Of a stretch of 54,933 nucleotides of DNA, positions 26,505 through 34,981 are shown in pieces. Origin of the DNA: Actinomadura soli (lineage in GTDB: Bacteria; Actinomycetota; Actinomycetes; Streptosporangiales; Streptosporangiaceae); NCBI RefSeq assembly GCF_005889715.1, contig NZ_VCKW01000018.1:1-54933 (forward strand), read 5' to 3'. Numbering within the stretch: the first letter of the stretch is position 1; each line of letters begins with the position of its first letter. Made by a program: the position numbers and the translations under genes. The notes beneath the pieces were generated by a model that worked only from the letters and a program-made list of their open reading frames with translations, was not told where the DNA came from and did not search any database.

Positions 26505-26515
26505 TCGCGAATCTT

Positions 26516-26549
26516 CCCGGCGGCATGACGCCTGCCCCGTGCCGCCGGG
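26516..26549. terminator. Hairpin between esterase and reductase genes
   Basis: CCCGGCGGCA (26516-26525) and TGCCGCCGGG (26540-26549) form a perfect 10-bp stem with a 14-nt loop, 12 nt after the esterase stop. No T run follows, so it may attenuate or stabilise the mRNA rather than end it. Confidence 0.4.
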
Positions 26550-26585
26550 CTCCCCGACCTTTCTCAGTTCCGCAGAGGAGGACCG

Positions 26586-27596
26586 ATGACGGTCGTCAGA
26601 GAGATCCATCTCGCTTCACGCCCGGCACGGGTTCCCGAGGCGGCGAACTTCCGCTTCGTCGAACGTACTCTCGGGTCGCCGCGCGCCGGTGAGGTGCTGG
26701 TGAAGAACCTGTACCTCTCGGTCGACCCGTACATGCGCGGCCGCATGCGCGACGCCCCTTCGTACATCCCGCCCTTCGAACTCGACGCTCCCCTCGCCGG
26801 CGGAGCGGTGGGCGTGGTGGTCGAGTCCGGGAGCGAGTCCCTGTCGCCCGGCGACCATGTCGTGCACGATCTCGGCTGGCGGACCCATGCGCTCGCGGAC
26901 GCTGAGGCGTTCCGGGCGGTCGAGCCGGTCGCCGGAGTGCCGCTCTCGGCCTTCCTCGGCGTGCTCGGGATGCCCGGCCTGACGGCCTACGTGGGGGTCA
27001 GCGACATCGCCCGGGTGTCCACCGGCGATACCGTCTTCGTCTCCGGCGCCGCCGGCGCGGTGGGCAGCCTCGCGGGCCAACTGGCCCGCCATCGCGGCGC
27101 CGCCCGGGTCATCGGCAGCGCCGGATCGTCCATGAAGGTCGAGCACCTCGTCGACGATCTCGGATTCGACACCGCGTTCGACTACCGCAAGGTGGACGTC
27201 GCGGACCGGCTGAAGGCGCTGGCGCCGGACGGCCTGAACGTCTACTTCGACAACGTGGGCGGGCAGCAGCTCGAGGCCGCGGTCGAGAACCTGGGCAACG
27301 GCGGTCGGGTCGCAATGTGCGGCTGGATATCCGACTTTCACGCGAGAGAGCCGGCCGGGCTCCGCAACGGCCGCCTGATGGTTGCGAAGAGGCTCACTCT
27401 GCAGGGTTTCATCGTCTCCGACCATCGCCATCGCGAGCCCGAGTTCCGGAAGGAGGTCGGCGCCCTGCTCGCCGGGGGAGGCATCACCTTCCGAGAAACC
27501 GTGATCACCGGGATCGATTACACGGTGGACGCCTTCATCGGCCTGTTCGAGGGTCACAACGTAGGAAAGATGATCGTGGATGTGGCCGGCGAGTGA
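26586..27596 (+). CDS. NADP-dependent oxidoreductase (zinc-free MDR family)
   Basis: A 336-aa medium-chain reductase of the leukotriene-B4-dehydrogenase/CurA branch. LSVDPYMRGRM near residue 45-55 is the family hallmark, VFVSGAAGAVGSLAGQLA the cofactor loop, and VYFDNVGGQQLE the second dinucleotide-fold motif. No zinc-binding Cys cluster is present. These enzymes reduce the C=C bond of enones with NADPH. ATG 26586 is preceded by GCAGAGGAGG. It probably saturates an unsaturated ketone or acid produced by the upstream enzymes. Confidence 0.9.
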   Translation: MTVVREIHLASRPARVPEAANFRFVERTLGSPRAGEVLVKNLYLSVDPYMRGRMRDAPSYIPPFELDAPLAGGAVGVVVESGSESLSPGDHVVHDLGWRTHALADAEAFRAVEPVAGVPLSAFLGVLGMPGLTAYVGVSDIARVSTGDTVFVSGAAGAVGSLAGQLARHRGAARVIGSAGSSMKVEHLVDDLGFDTAFDYRKVDVADRLKALAPDGLNVYFDNVGGQQLEAAVENLGNGGRVAMCGWISDFHAREPAGLRNGRLMVAKRLTLQGFIVSDHRHREPEFRKEVGALLAGGGITFRETVITGIDYTVDAFIGLFEGHNVGKMIVDVAGE

Positions 27597-27667
27597 TCCT
27601 CGCCTGTCTTCATGGCCGGGCGGCCCGGCACGCTCCGGGCGCACCAAATTGTGACAAGGAGAGCAAC

Positions 27668-28273
27668 ATGGCTGGTGACAGGCCACTTCTTCAAGTGATC
27701 GTCGGTACCACGCGCCCCGGCCGCGTCGGCGAGCGCATCGGCCGCTGGATCACCGAACGTGCCCGGACCTTCGAGGTCTTCGAGGTGGAGCTGGTCGATC
27801 TGGCCGCCGTGGACCTGCCGTTCGTCGACGAGGCCGCACACCCGGCGGCGCAACGCTACGAGAACGGGCACACGAAGGAGTGGAGCGCCCGGGTCGCCGC
27901 CGCCGACGCCTTCGTGTTCGTCACGGCGGAGTACAACCACGGATTCTCCGCACCCCTCAAGAACGCCATCGACTACCTCATGTACGAGTGGATGTACAAG
28001 CCGGTCGGCTTCGTGAGCTACGGCGGCGGCGTCGCCGGCGGCACCCGGGCCGTGCAGATGCTCAAGCAGGTCGTCGTGTCGCTGAAGATGACGCCGGCCC
28101 TGGAGGCGGTGTCCATCCCGTTCGCCCACGAGGTGCTCGGTACCGCCGATCCCCTCGACCCGAACGAGGTCCTGGACCTCGCGGCCACCGACATGCTCAC
28201 GGAACTGTCGCGGCTCGAGGCCGCTCTGCGCCCGCTTCGCGCGGGTGTGCCCGGGACGCCGGCGGGCGTCTAG
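27668..28273 (+). CDS. NADPH-dependent FMN reductase
   Basis: A 201-aa flavodoxin-fold reductase. The FMN phosphate loop is GTTRPGRVGERIGRWI (about 13-28) and the isoalloxazine-binding stretch TAEYNHGFSAPLKNAIDYL follows near residue 100. ATG 27668 has AAGGAG upstream. It is the last gene of the FAH operon and is followed by a strong terminator. It could supply reduced FMN to an oxygenase or act as an azo/quinone reductase; no oxygenase is encoded in the window. Confidence 0.88.
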   Translation: MAGDRPLLQVIVGTTRPGRVGERIGRWITERARTFEVFEVELVDLAAVDLPFVDEAAHPAAQRYENGHTKEWSARVAAADAFVFVTAEYNHGFSAPLKNAIDYLMYEWMYKPVGFVSYGGGVAGGTRAVQMLKQVVVSLKMTPALEAVSIPFAHEVLGTADPLDPNEVLDLAATDMLTELSRLEAALRPLRAGVPGTPAGV

Positions 28274-28284
28274 CGGGACGCGCC

Positions 28285-28314
28285 GTGGCGGCCGGGAGGC
28301 ATCCCGGCCGCCAC
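28285..28314. terminator. Strong hairpin between convergent genes
   Basis: GTGGCGGCCGGGA (28285-28297) pairs perfectly with TCCCGGCCGCCAC (28302-28314) around a 4-nt loop. It fills the 47-nt gap between the FMN reductase and the convergent LuxR gene and is symmetric enough to serve both directions. There is no T tract, which is normal for such GC-rich hosts. Confidence 0.75.
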
Positions 28315-28320
28315 GAGGGT

Positions 28321-30705
28321 TCATGACTTCTCGTCGTCGCTGCCGCGGCCCGACCCGGCAACCCACGCGGCGATCTGGGCACGGCGATTGAACCCGAGCT
28401 TGGTCAGGATGCGCTCGACGTGGCCTTCCGCCGTCCGCAGGGCGATCACCAGTTCGGCGGCGATCTCCCGATTGCTCTTGCCCTCCGCGACGAGCCCGGC
28501 GATCTCCCGTTCTCGCCGCGTCAGGACCTGCTCCTGCGCGCGCGTGCCGCCCCGGCCCTCGGCGAGGGGCCTGCGACCGCCGAAGGCCTCGGTCAGCACC
28601 TCGTCGTAGCCGAGTCCGGCGCCCCGGCGGTGCGCCTCGTCAAAGGCCGATGCGCCGAGCGCCTCGCGGGCCTCCGATTCACATTCGTCGCGATAGCCGG
28701 CGAGATGCCCATATCCGGACAGCCGCGGCGCGCCGACCGTGCGCCAGATGACCTCCGCCATGCCGAGCAGCCGCACCGCCTCCTTATGGCGCCCCTCGGC
28801 CGCGGCAGTCCAGGCCAGCACCTCAAGGCCCAGTCCGACGCCCAGGGGGTCGTCGAGGGAGCGGTGCAGGCGCATGCTCTCCTTGACAAGCCGGGTGGCG
28901 CGCTCGCGGTCGCCCTGGCGGAAGGCCGCGATGCCGAGTGCCGTCCTCGCGTACGCGATGGCCCAGTGATCGCCGTGAGTGTCGCAGACGGCGACGCACT
29001 CCTCCCCAACGGCGACGGCCGTAGCCGAGTCGCCCAGGTGCGAGTGGGCGAGGGAGAGCCGGATGAGCGCCAGGGCCAGCCCGCGCGGGTCGCCGGCGGT
29101 GCGGTGAAGGTCCGCCGCCCTTTCAAGCAGAGCGATGGCGCGGTCCGCCCTGCTCCGGTACAGGGCGACCACGCCGGCATACAGCGCTGTGTAAGCCAGG
29201 GTGGAGTCCTGCCCGGGCTGCGGACTCCCGAGCTCCGACTGCTCGCCGATGGCGCGGCTCTCGGCCAGCATCGCCTCGGCCGCGGGAATGTCGGCCTGCA
29301 GGATCGCCAGCCAACTACAGACCCACAGCGCTCTGGCCCGGACGCCGTCCTCCTCTGTATGCACAGCAAGCCCGGTGTCCAACCAGCGACGCCCCTCCGC
29401 GAGATGGTAGCCGGTGCTCCAGTGGAAGATCAGGTCGGCGGCCATGTCCAGGCCGGCGCGGGCATCGGCCGGCTCGGCGAAGCAGAACTCCAGGGCACTC
29501 CGCAGGTTGGCGTGCTCGCAGCGGAAGCGGCTCATCAGGTCCGTCTGCGACGGGCCGAACGCCTGTACATAGCCCTCGGCCACCACCCGCCGGTAGTGGT
29601 CGCGGTGGCGGCGGCGCAGCGCGGTTCGCTGCCCGAACTCGGCTAGCCGTTCCCGGCCGTACTGGCAGATCGTGTCCAGCAGGCGGTACCTCATCTCCGC
29701 GGGGTATTCGTCTCGGAGCAGGATCGACTTGTCCACGAGCTCGGCGATCAGGTCGATGATCTCCTCGGTCTCGATCACGCCGCCGGCGCAGACCGCTTCG
29801 GCCGCCTCCAGGTTCAGCGAGCCGGAGAACACCGAGACGCGCGCCCACAGCGCCCGCTCCTTTGGCGAACACAGGGAATGGCTCCAGTCGATCAGCGCGC
29901 GCAACGTCCGATGCCGGGGCATGACTCCTCGCGGCCCCTTGTTGAGCAGCCGAAACCGGTCGTCGAGGCGTTCCAGCAACTGCTGGGCGGTCAACGAGCG
30001 GATCCGCGCCGCGGCCAGCTCGATCGCCAGGGGGAGGCCGTCCAGCCGACGGCAGATCCGCTCCACCGCCTCCTGGTTGGAACCGGTCAGCGCAAAGTCC
30101 GGCACGCTGGCCTTCGCGCGGTCAACGAAAAGCCGCACGGCCTCGTACTGCTCGGACGCGCCGGCCAAGCGCGGAGAACCGCCCTCGGCCGGAAGCGACA
30201 GGGGAGGCACATCCAGGAGACGCTCACCGGCGATGCCCAGAGGCTGCCTGCTGGTGGTGAGGACGCGGACCCCCGGTGCCGCGCGCAGCACCTCCTGGAC
30301 GACGGCGGCGCACGGCTGTAGTAGATGTTCGCAGTTGTCCAGGATCAGCAGCGCCCGCCTGTGGCACAGGTAGTCGACGAGCACGTCCAGCGGGGACCGC
30401 GACGACAGGTCGCGGATCTCCAGTGCCCCGATTACCTCCGGTACGAGCAGCTGCGGGTTCTCCAGTCCCGCGAGCTCCACGAGCCACACGCCGTCCGGGA
30501 ACGCTCTCCGCACGTCGACGGCGATTCTCGAGGCAAGCCGTGTCTTGCCCACCCCCCCGACGCCGGTCAGCGTCACGATGCGGGACGCCGACAACAGCCG
30601 CCTGGCCTCGGCGAGCTCATGCCGACGCCCCACGAAGCTCGTCACGTCGACCGGCAGCCCGTGTTCGAGCCGCCGGGTCGAGACCTTCGATGTCACAATG
30701 CTCAT
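28321..30705 (-). CDS. LuxR-family regulator with N-terminal NTPase module
   Basis: A 794-aa regulator. An NB-ARC/AfsR-like ATPase comes first: Walker A LTGVGGVGKTRLA (about 46-58), Walker B LLILDNCEHLL (about 119-129) and GLPLAIELAAARIRSL. The middle is helical and TPR-like (repeated Ala/Leu helices, about 400-690). The C-terminus (about 730-785) is a LuxR HTH: LTRREREIAGLVAEGKSNRE then TAEGHVERILTKLGFNRR. It thus belongs to the large ATP-binding LuxR type often found beside catabolic or secondary-metabolite clusters. It ends next to the catabolic island, convergent with it. Its targets are unknown, and the IS remnant lies just upstream. Confidence 0.9.
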   Translation of the reverse strand: MSIVTSKVSTRRLEHGLPVDVTSFVGRRHELAEARRLLSASRIVTLTGVGGVGKTRLASRIAVDVRRAFPDGVWLVELAGLENPQLLVPEVIGALEIRDLSSRSPLDVLVDYLCHRRALLILDNCEHLLQPCAAVVQEVLRAAPGVRVLTTSRQPLGIAGERLLDVPPLSLPAEGGSPRLAGASEQYEAVRLFVDRAKASVPDFALTGSNQEAVERICRRLDGLPLAIELAAARIRSLTAQQLLERLDDRFRLLNKGPRGVMPRHRTLRALIDWSHSLCSPKERALWARVSVFSGSLNLEAAEAVCAGGVIETEEIIDLIAELVDKSILLRDEYPAEMRYRLLDTICQYGRERLAEFGQRTALRRRHRDHYRRVVAEGYVQAFGPSQTDLMSRFRCEHANLRSALEFCFAEPADARAGLDMAADLIFHWSTGYHLAEGRRWLDTGLAVHTEEDGVRARALWVCSWLAILQADIPAAEAMLAESRAIGEQSELGSPQPGQDSTLAYTALYAGVVALYRSRADRAIALLERAADLHRTAGDPRGLALALIRLSLAHSHLGDSATAVAVGEECVAVCDTHGDHWAIAYARTALGIAAFRQGDRERATRLVKESMRLHRSLDDPLGVGLGLEVLAWTAAAEGRHKEAVRLLGMAEVIWRTVGAPRLSGYGHLAGYRDECESEAREALGASAFDEAHRRGAGLGYDEVLTEAFGGRRPLAEGRGGTRAQEQVLTRREREIAGLVAEGKSNREIAAELVIALRTAEGHVERILTKLGFNRRAQIAAWVAGSGRGSDDEKS

Positions 30706-31213
30706 CGTGGATGTGGCGTTGACCAGCAGGTCGACACGTTGCGTAACTACCAGGACAAGCCCACTCTATGTCAGAGTCAGGCCTTGGAGTTCCCAGGGCT
30801 CAGGGCCCTCTCCGCGGCCGGTCTTGCCGGACTTCCGGTCGGCTGGCCGCCAGCAGACGCCGCAGCATCCTGCCCGGCATCGGGCCAGCTCGCTCGCCCA
30901 TGACCTGGCACGATTCGCGGCACTATCCAACATGGCTGACCAGGTGCCAATCCGCCACAGGGAGGGCTCTTCCTCCCCCTGCCATCACGAGGAAGCGAAC
31001 AGGCGCTCGGCGCGCAGGTAGGACAGTCCGCCGCCGCGGCTTGCGTTCGATCACCTCGGTGACTCAGCGGTGCGCGGTCGCGGCACCGACGTGCCGCCAA
31101 GCCGGCGAAGGTCACGTTGCGGCGCAGGTGCACCAGGACCAGCAGCTCAACGGTCGAGACAGCGATCACCGCTTGTACGAGGCGGCGAGGCGGCGAGGCG
31201 GCGAGGCGGAGCA
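30706..31213. other. Decayed DNA upstream of the LuxR gene
   Basis: No intact gene. Several frames on both strands give short Arg/Ala-rich products without domains. The minus strand may contain the lost C-terminal part of the IS1182 transposase next door, but I could not align it. The LuxR promoter must lie at its left edge; no clear -35/-10 pair was found. A run of GGCGAGGC repeats is visible near 31182-31207. Confidence 0.4.
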
Positions 31214-31908
31214 TTAGACCAGCCAGGGCGCCATCGCCGGTGCCTGGACCCAGTTGCCAGTGACCTTGCCGTTCGGGCGGGTCACCTGGCGGCGGTCGGA
31301 ATCGATGGTGAAGTCCTCGCGGGCGAAGCCGGCCTTGTCCTTGCGCTGCCAGGAGCCTCGGTGAGCGAGCGGTCCGACCATCTCGAGGTCGTGGTCGCGG
31401 GCGGCGGCGTCCATCAGCACGACGGAGGTGTAGCCGCCGTCGACCAGGTGCTGGGCGGGCAGCAGTCGGCTTCGCTGCAGCCTGGCGTGGATGCCGGGTA
31501 GTGCCTGGGTGTCGTTGCTGGAGACGATCGTGGCCACGTCGATGACCACGTTCACCGCGTAGGGGTGTAGCCGGCCGCGGGCGTCGGTGACAAAGTGCTG
31601 CACCATGATCTGCCGCAGCGCCTGGACCTGCGGCCCCGCGACAAGGCGGGGACGCTCGTCGTGGATCCGGGTCAGCAGTGCGGCCGCGTTCGGCCCCGGT
31701 CTGGGTGAGGCAGGTGACCGGGTGGCTGGGCTGGCTGCACATCCGCACCGGGCGCCCGTACCGCTCGCCCCACTCGGCGGTGACCAGGCCGTCCAGGAGC
31801 TGGTCGGCGCGGCCGTGCACGGTCAGGCGGTCGCGGGAAGTCGGTCAACACGCTGTGGTGGAACCCCGGGTCGTCCAGCTCCATCGCCATGCACGGTTCG
31901 TACACCAA
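31214..31908 (-). pseudogene. IS1182-family transposase remnant
   Basis: Fragments on the minus strand read in order through different frames: MELDDPGFHHSVLTDF near 31850-31885, WGERYGRPVRMCSQPSHPVT near 31710-31780, and LLPAQHLVDGGYTSVVLM plus DFTIDSDRRQVTRPNGK (31214-31606). These match successive blocks of IS1182-type transposases, including the segment before the Cys-rich end. There are at least two frameshifts, the N-terminal 100 or so residues and the C-terminus are gone, and an internal part is missing. Inactive. Its 5' junction carries a 105-bp repeat found again at 38137. Confidence 0.7.
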
Positions 31909-31993
31909 CCTGTGCTAGATCCGTCGCCAGCTTCCTGTGATGCGCACTCACCAGAGCGGCCCCACCGGGAGAAGCCGCCGCGATGCTCCCCCG
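31885..31993. repeat. Degenerate 105-bp repeat, copy 1
   Basis: Begins CGCCATGCACGGTTCGTACA and continues to CGATGCTCCC. A copy at 38135-38243 begins with the same 17 bases and stays recognisable (roughly two-thirds of bases by eye, with small indels) to GTGATGCTCTGCC. Here it abuts the truncated transposase. It is probably the end of an insertion element or a small non-autonomous repeat. Confidence 0.5.
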
Positions 31994-32185
31994 TTTCACT
32001 GCCATGCCCACGCTGGCTTGGACGGCTCCCTCCAGTCCGCTGGACGCCACGGGCGAGGACTTTCTGGTTACCGGTGTGGCGGTTCACACCGGGCCAGAAA
32101 GCCCTCACCCAGGTCACGGTCCCTTACCGGGATCCGTGTCAGCGCCAGAAGCGTTTGCCGTACAGTGCCGGCTGACGGGCTCCCC

Positions 32186-33184
32186 TTAGCCGGTCGGCGC
32201 GGCTCCTTGCTGCCTCATCGCCGCCTCAAGCTGTTGCTGCAGTTCCCTCATCCGGGCCTCCCGTAGCTCCCCGGCGGGCCCACCCGGTTTCCCGGGCGGC
32301 GGCGGTTGTACGTTGCTGGGGACGACCTCAAAGTTGCGTGCCGCGTCAGCGACGTATCGGGCGAAGTCGCGGATGGCTTCCCCGGTCGTGCGGACGAGAG
32401 CCGACCACTGCTCGCCAAGCCAGTTGGCCATCGAGCGCGAGAGGTTCACCACCGCGTTGCCGATCGCCTGGAGGATGCCGGGCAGTGTGTCGCGTGCCCA
32501 CACGTTGACGCCCGCTTCCCAGGCAGCCGCGCCGACCGCTAGGGCCAGCGAGCTGATCAGGGTGTTCGCCCAGGCCTTCCCGTCCTTGAGCGTGCCGTCG
32601 AAGCCCTGCAGGATCGTGCCGCGCACCATGCCGCCCGTGAACGCGCCGATGGCCGCGCAGGCGATGACCCATTCCGGTTGAAGGCCGATGCACAGTGTGC
32701 GGACGACCAGGTTGGTGGCGACGCCCGCCACGGTCGCGACGATGGACTGCCACCAAGATGCCTCGGCCCGTACGTCGGCGCTTGGGATGGTGATGCTGAT
32801 GCCGGTGGGCGTCGCGGTCAGCGTGCCGTCGAAGTCCACCCATTGATCGGTCCCGTTGTGCGGGATGTCCAGCTTGTGGGCTTCGAAGTCCTGCTTGAAG
32901 GTGTCGCTCAGGCGGTCGTTCTTCGCCTGGGTCTCTCCGACCAGCCTGCCCAGCTCCGCCTGGTCGAGGGCGACGCCCGTATCGAAGGTGATGGTGACGT
33001 CGCCGGTCTTTGGATTCTGCTCACGAGTGAGCGAGCCGGCGTCAGCCGGTATCGCCGCCGACTCCTGGGTCTGCTGGTGCACCAACGCGCTCGGATCATC
33101 CGCCAGAACAGGCGAGCCGATGGTGCCCAGCAGCACCGCGGCCACTGTCACCGCCGCCACCTGGTGCCTACCTACCTTGAACAT
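32186..33184 (-). CDS. Secreted or membrane-associated protein of unknown function
   Basis: A 332-aa protein with a signal peptide (MFKVGRHQVAAVTVAAVLLG...SPVLA, cleavage about residue 27). Residues about 30-140 are soluble and polar; about 150-230 include three hydrophobic stretches with Gly and Ala (SIVATVAGVATNLVV, WVIACAAIGAFTGGMV, LISSLALAVGAAAWEAG); the C-terminus is a Pro/Gly linker followed by a charged, Gln-rich helix. No family recognised. ATG 33184 is chosen because GAGGAGAAAA lies just upstream; the ATG at 33208 would precede that site. Its promoter and first codons are duplicated in front of the gene at 34191. Near a two-component system, perhaps as its target. Confidence 0.7.
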   Translation of the reverse strand: MFKVGRHQVAAVTVAAVLLGTIGSPVLADDPSALVHQQTQESAAIPADAGSLTREQNPKTGDVTITFDTGVALDQAELGRLVGETQAKNDRLSDTFKQDFEAHKLDIPHNGTDQWVDFDGTLTATPTGISITIPSADVRAEASWWQSIVATVAGVATNLVVRTLCIGLQPEWVIACAAIGAFTGGMVRGTILQGFDGTLKDGKAWANTLISSLALAVGAAAWEAGVNVWARDTLPGILQAIGNAVVNLSRSMANWLGEQWSALVRTTGEAIRDFARYVADAARNFEVVPSNVQPPPPGKPGGPAGELREARMRELQQQLEAAMRQQGAAPTG

Positions 33185-33310
33185 TTTTCTCCTCTCACAT
33201 CCGGACACGGAACGCGGACGCAGGAGAAGGAAAGCACCCCACTTTATTAAGAGAACATAAAGGTGACAATAATGGTTGTTAGGATATATTTCGCCGGGTA
33301 ACGGCAGGAA
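33171..33310 (-). promoter_or_regulatory. Promoter/leader cassette, copy A
   Basis: About 130 bp that align without gaps to 34840-34979 (offset 1669). The block covers, in the leftward direction, a possible -35 TTGTCA (33264-33269) and -10 TAAAGT (33241-33246) with 17-bp spacing, the leader with GGGGTGCTTTCCTTCTCCTG (33221-33240), the ribosome site and the first codons of the signal peptide (M-x-K-V-G-R). Promoter elements are assigned by eye. Confidence 0.6.
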
Positions 33311-33339
33311 AAGCGGCCACGGCCATATGGTCCTGTTGC

Positions 33340-34107
33340 TCAGGGGGCGGACTTGGTGACCTGCACGCTGTCGGCCTCGCGGCAGCCGGCAGGGAGCGTC
33401 CGGAACCCGATGTTGTTCTGCGCGTCACGAGGGGTCGCGCTGATCACCGCCTGGCACGTCCGGTCAGCGACCACGACGGTGAGCACGAAGGGCCGGCCCA
33501 CGTCCCGCTGCCCGTCGCCGATCGTTCCGTTTCGGAACGACCACTTCCCGCCGGATACGGAGATCGGTCCCTCGTCGGAGAGGTAGTAGACCCCGTTGGG
33601 GGCGAAGTCGAAGATCCGCAGTTGCCGGTCCCCCAGGTTGGCGGCGGTTCCGCGCATCAGCACACCGATCACGCCCGCCACCGTGGCGCCCTGTGACGGT
33701 GCGGTGATCCGCGCGGTGGGCGGCCCGGCCGGTCTCCTGCGTGAGCTCTGGGGCGTGGCCTCCGCTGGAGGACGGCGCTGCGGTTTCGTTGTCGTGGTCT
33801 TGGACGGCGACGGTGATGACGGCGTGGGCGAGGGCGATCCGCCGAGCCAGGTCGGGCTGGGAAACGCCCCCGGCGGCGGGCCGGCCCATTTGCTGGAGTT
33901 CCTGGCGGGACGGTCAAGGATGCCGGAGGCGACCCACTCGCCGGCCACGGCGATCAGCGCCACCGCGACAACGACCCACGCCGCGAGATGCCGTCGCTTT
34001 AATCGCAAGGCTTTCAGCCGCGGGGGGCGCATGCGGCGGTGGGCCGGGCCCGAGATGCGCACGGGCGGACGGCTCCCTTCGGACGAGGCGGGGGTCTCAT
34101 CGTTCAC
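33340..34107 (-). CDS. Membrane-anchored extracellular protein of unknown function
   Basis: A 255-aa protein: a basic cytoplasmic N-terminus (about 35 residues), one transmembrane helix (HLAAWVVVAVALIAVAGEWV), a Pro/Ser/Thr-rich linker (PSPSKTTTTKPQRRPP) and a C-terminal beta-rich domain beginning ARITAPSQGATVAG, which looks Ig-like, with a pair of Cys that could form a disulfide. Start taken as GTG 34107 (VNDETPAS); no strong ribosome site is visible and ATG near 34032 is possible. It lies between two secreted-protein genes and may be cotranscribed with the gene at 34191 (83 nt apart). Confidence 0.65.
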   Translation of the reverse strand: MNDETPASSEGSRPPVRISGPAHRRMRPPRLKALRLKRRHLAAWVVVAVALIAVAGEWVASGILDRPARNSSKWAGPPPGAFPSPTWLGGSPSPTPSSPSPSKTTTTKPQRRPPAEATPQSSRRRPAGPPTARITAPSQGATVAGVIGVLMRGTAANLGDRQLRIFDFAPNGVYYLSDEGPISVSGGKWSFRNGTIGDGQRDVGRPFVLTVVVADRTCQAVISATPRDAQNNIGFRTLPAGCREADSVQVTKSAP

Positions 34108-34190
34108 CGGGCGAGCTTGACACGTTGGGCCGAATAGACGGTGGCGGGCAAGTAAACGCCTGTGCCTCACATGCCCGCCGGGTCGCGGGC

Positions 34191-34853
34191 TCAGGAGCCC
34201 GACAGCCTCCAGCGCTGGTCCGCACCGCCCGCATCCCGTCTGACCAGCACGAGCGGCGGGACGCCCCGGTCGAACTCGGTCGGGTCGATGTTCGTGCTCA
34301 GGGCATGGCCGGGCTTGGTCATCGGCTCGATCAGCGCCCGCCCATCGTCGCGCTTCTTGACGTTCCACTTCTGGCGTGGTTCGCCCAGACCGCAGAAGCC
34401 CTTCAGTTCCTGCGGGCCCATGGCCGAGGTGCGCCCCACCCACACGTCCTGTGTCTCGGGGTCGGGCGTGCTCACCTCGACGTTCTCGAGGCGGTACCCG
34501 GACTCGCTCAGGCTCGCCTTCTTCGGGTACGTGAAGCGGGCCGCGATGTTCACCATGACCTTGTTCCTCCCGCCGGCCCATTTCCTGTTCACCTCGCCCC
34601 AGGCCGGCCCGAGGTCCTCCACAGTCTCCACTTTGCAAGAGGGGGTCTTCGATTTTACGGAGCCTGCGAGCTCCCCATTTGCGAGATGATGTTCTTTCGG
34701 ATGGCCAAAGCCCCTGATGATCTTTTCTTTCTCTTCGCGACTCGGCCCGGCGGACGCGGAGCCCATCGGCAGACCCACCAGCGAAACCGCAGTGGCCAGC
34801 GCCGCGACCGCCAGCGCGCCGACGGCCGCCAGCCGCCTGCCTACCTTGATCAT
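34191..34853 (-). CDS. Secreted protein of unknown function
   Basis: A 220-aa protein with a clear signal peptide (MIKVGRRLAAVGALAVAALA...GSASA, cleavage about residue 35). The mature part is polar, with two or three Cys, and no family is recognised. ATG 34853 is preceded by GGAGGAGAG. Its promoter, leader and first five codons closely match those of the gene at 32186, while the mature proteins are unrelated. It is downstream of the response-regulator gene in the same direction (128 nt), with its own promoter cassette, so it may be a target of that regulator. Confidence 0.7.
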   Translation of the reverse strand: MIKVGRRLAAVGALAVAALATAVSLVGLPMGSASAGPSREEKEKIIRGFGHPKEHHLANGELAGSVKSKTPSCKVETVEDLGPAWGEVNRKWAGGRNKVMVNIAARFTYPKKASLSESGYRLENVEVSTPDPETQDVWVGRTSAMGPQELKGFCGLGEPRQKWNVKKRDDGRALIEPMTKPGHALSTNIDPTEFDRGVPPLVLVRRDAGGADQRWRLSGS

Positions 34854-34979
34854 CGGCTCTCCTCCGCATCCGGGCATGGGACACGAACACAGGAGAAGGA
34901 AAGCACCCCGCTTGATTAAGGGAACATAAAAGTGACCACAACAATCGTTAGGATTCACTTCGCCCGATGAACGGCGGGA
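34840..34979 (-). promoter_or_regulatory. Promoter/leader cassette, copy B
   Basis: Gapless counterpart of copy A at 33171-33310. The most conserved core is CAGGAGAAGGAAAGCACCCC (34890-34909, plus strand), followed by ATTAAG-GAACATAAA and GTTAGGAT. The equivalent -35 is TGGTCA and -10 TCAAGC, weaker than in copy A, which suggests that activation by a bound regulator is needed here. It starts at the stop codon of the response-regulator gene. Confidence 0.6.
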
Positions 34980-34981
34980 GA

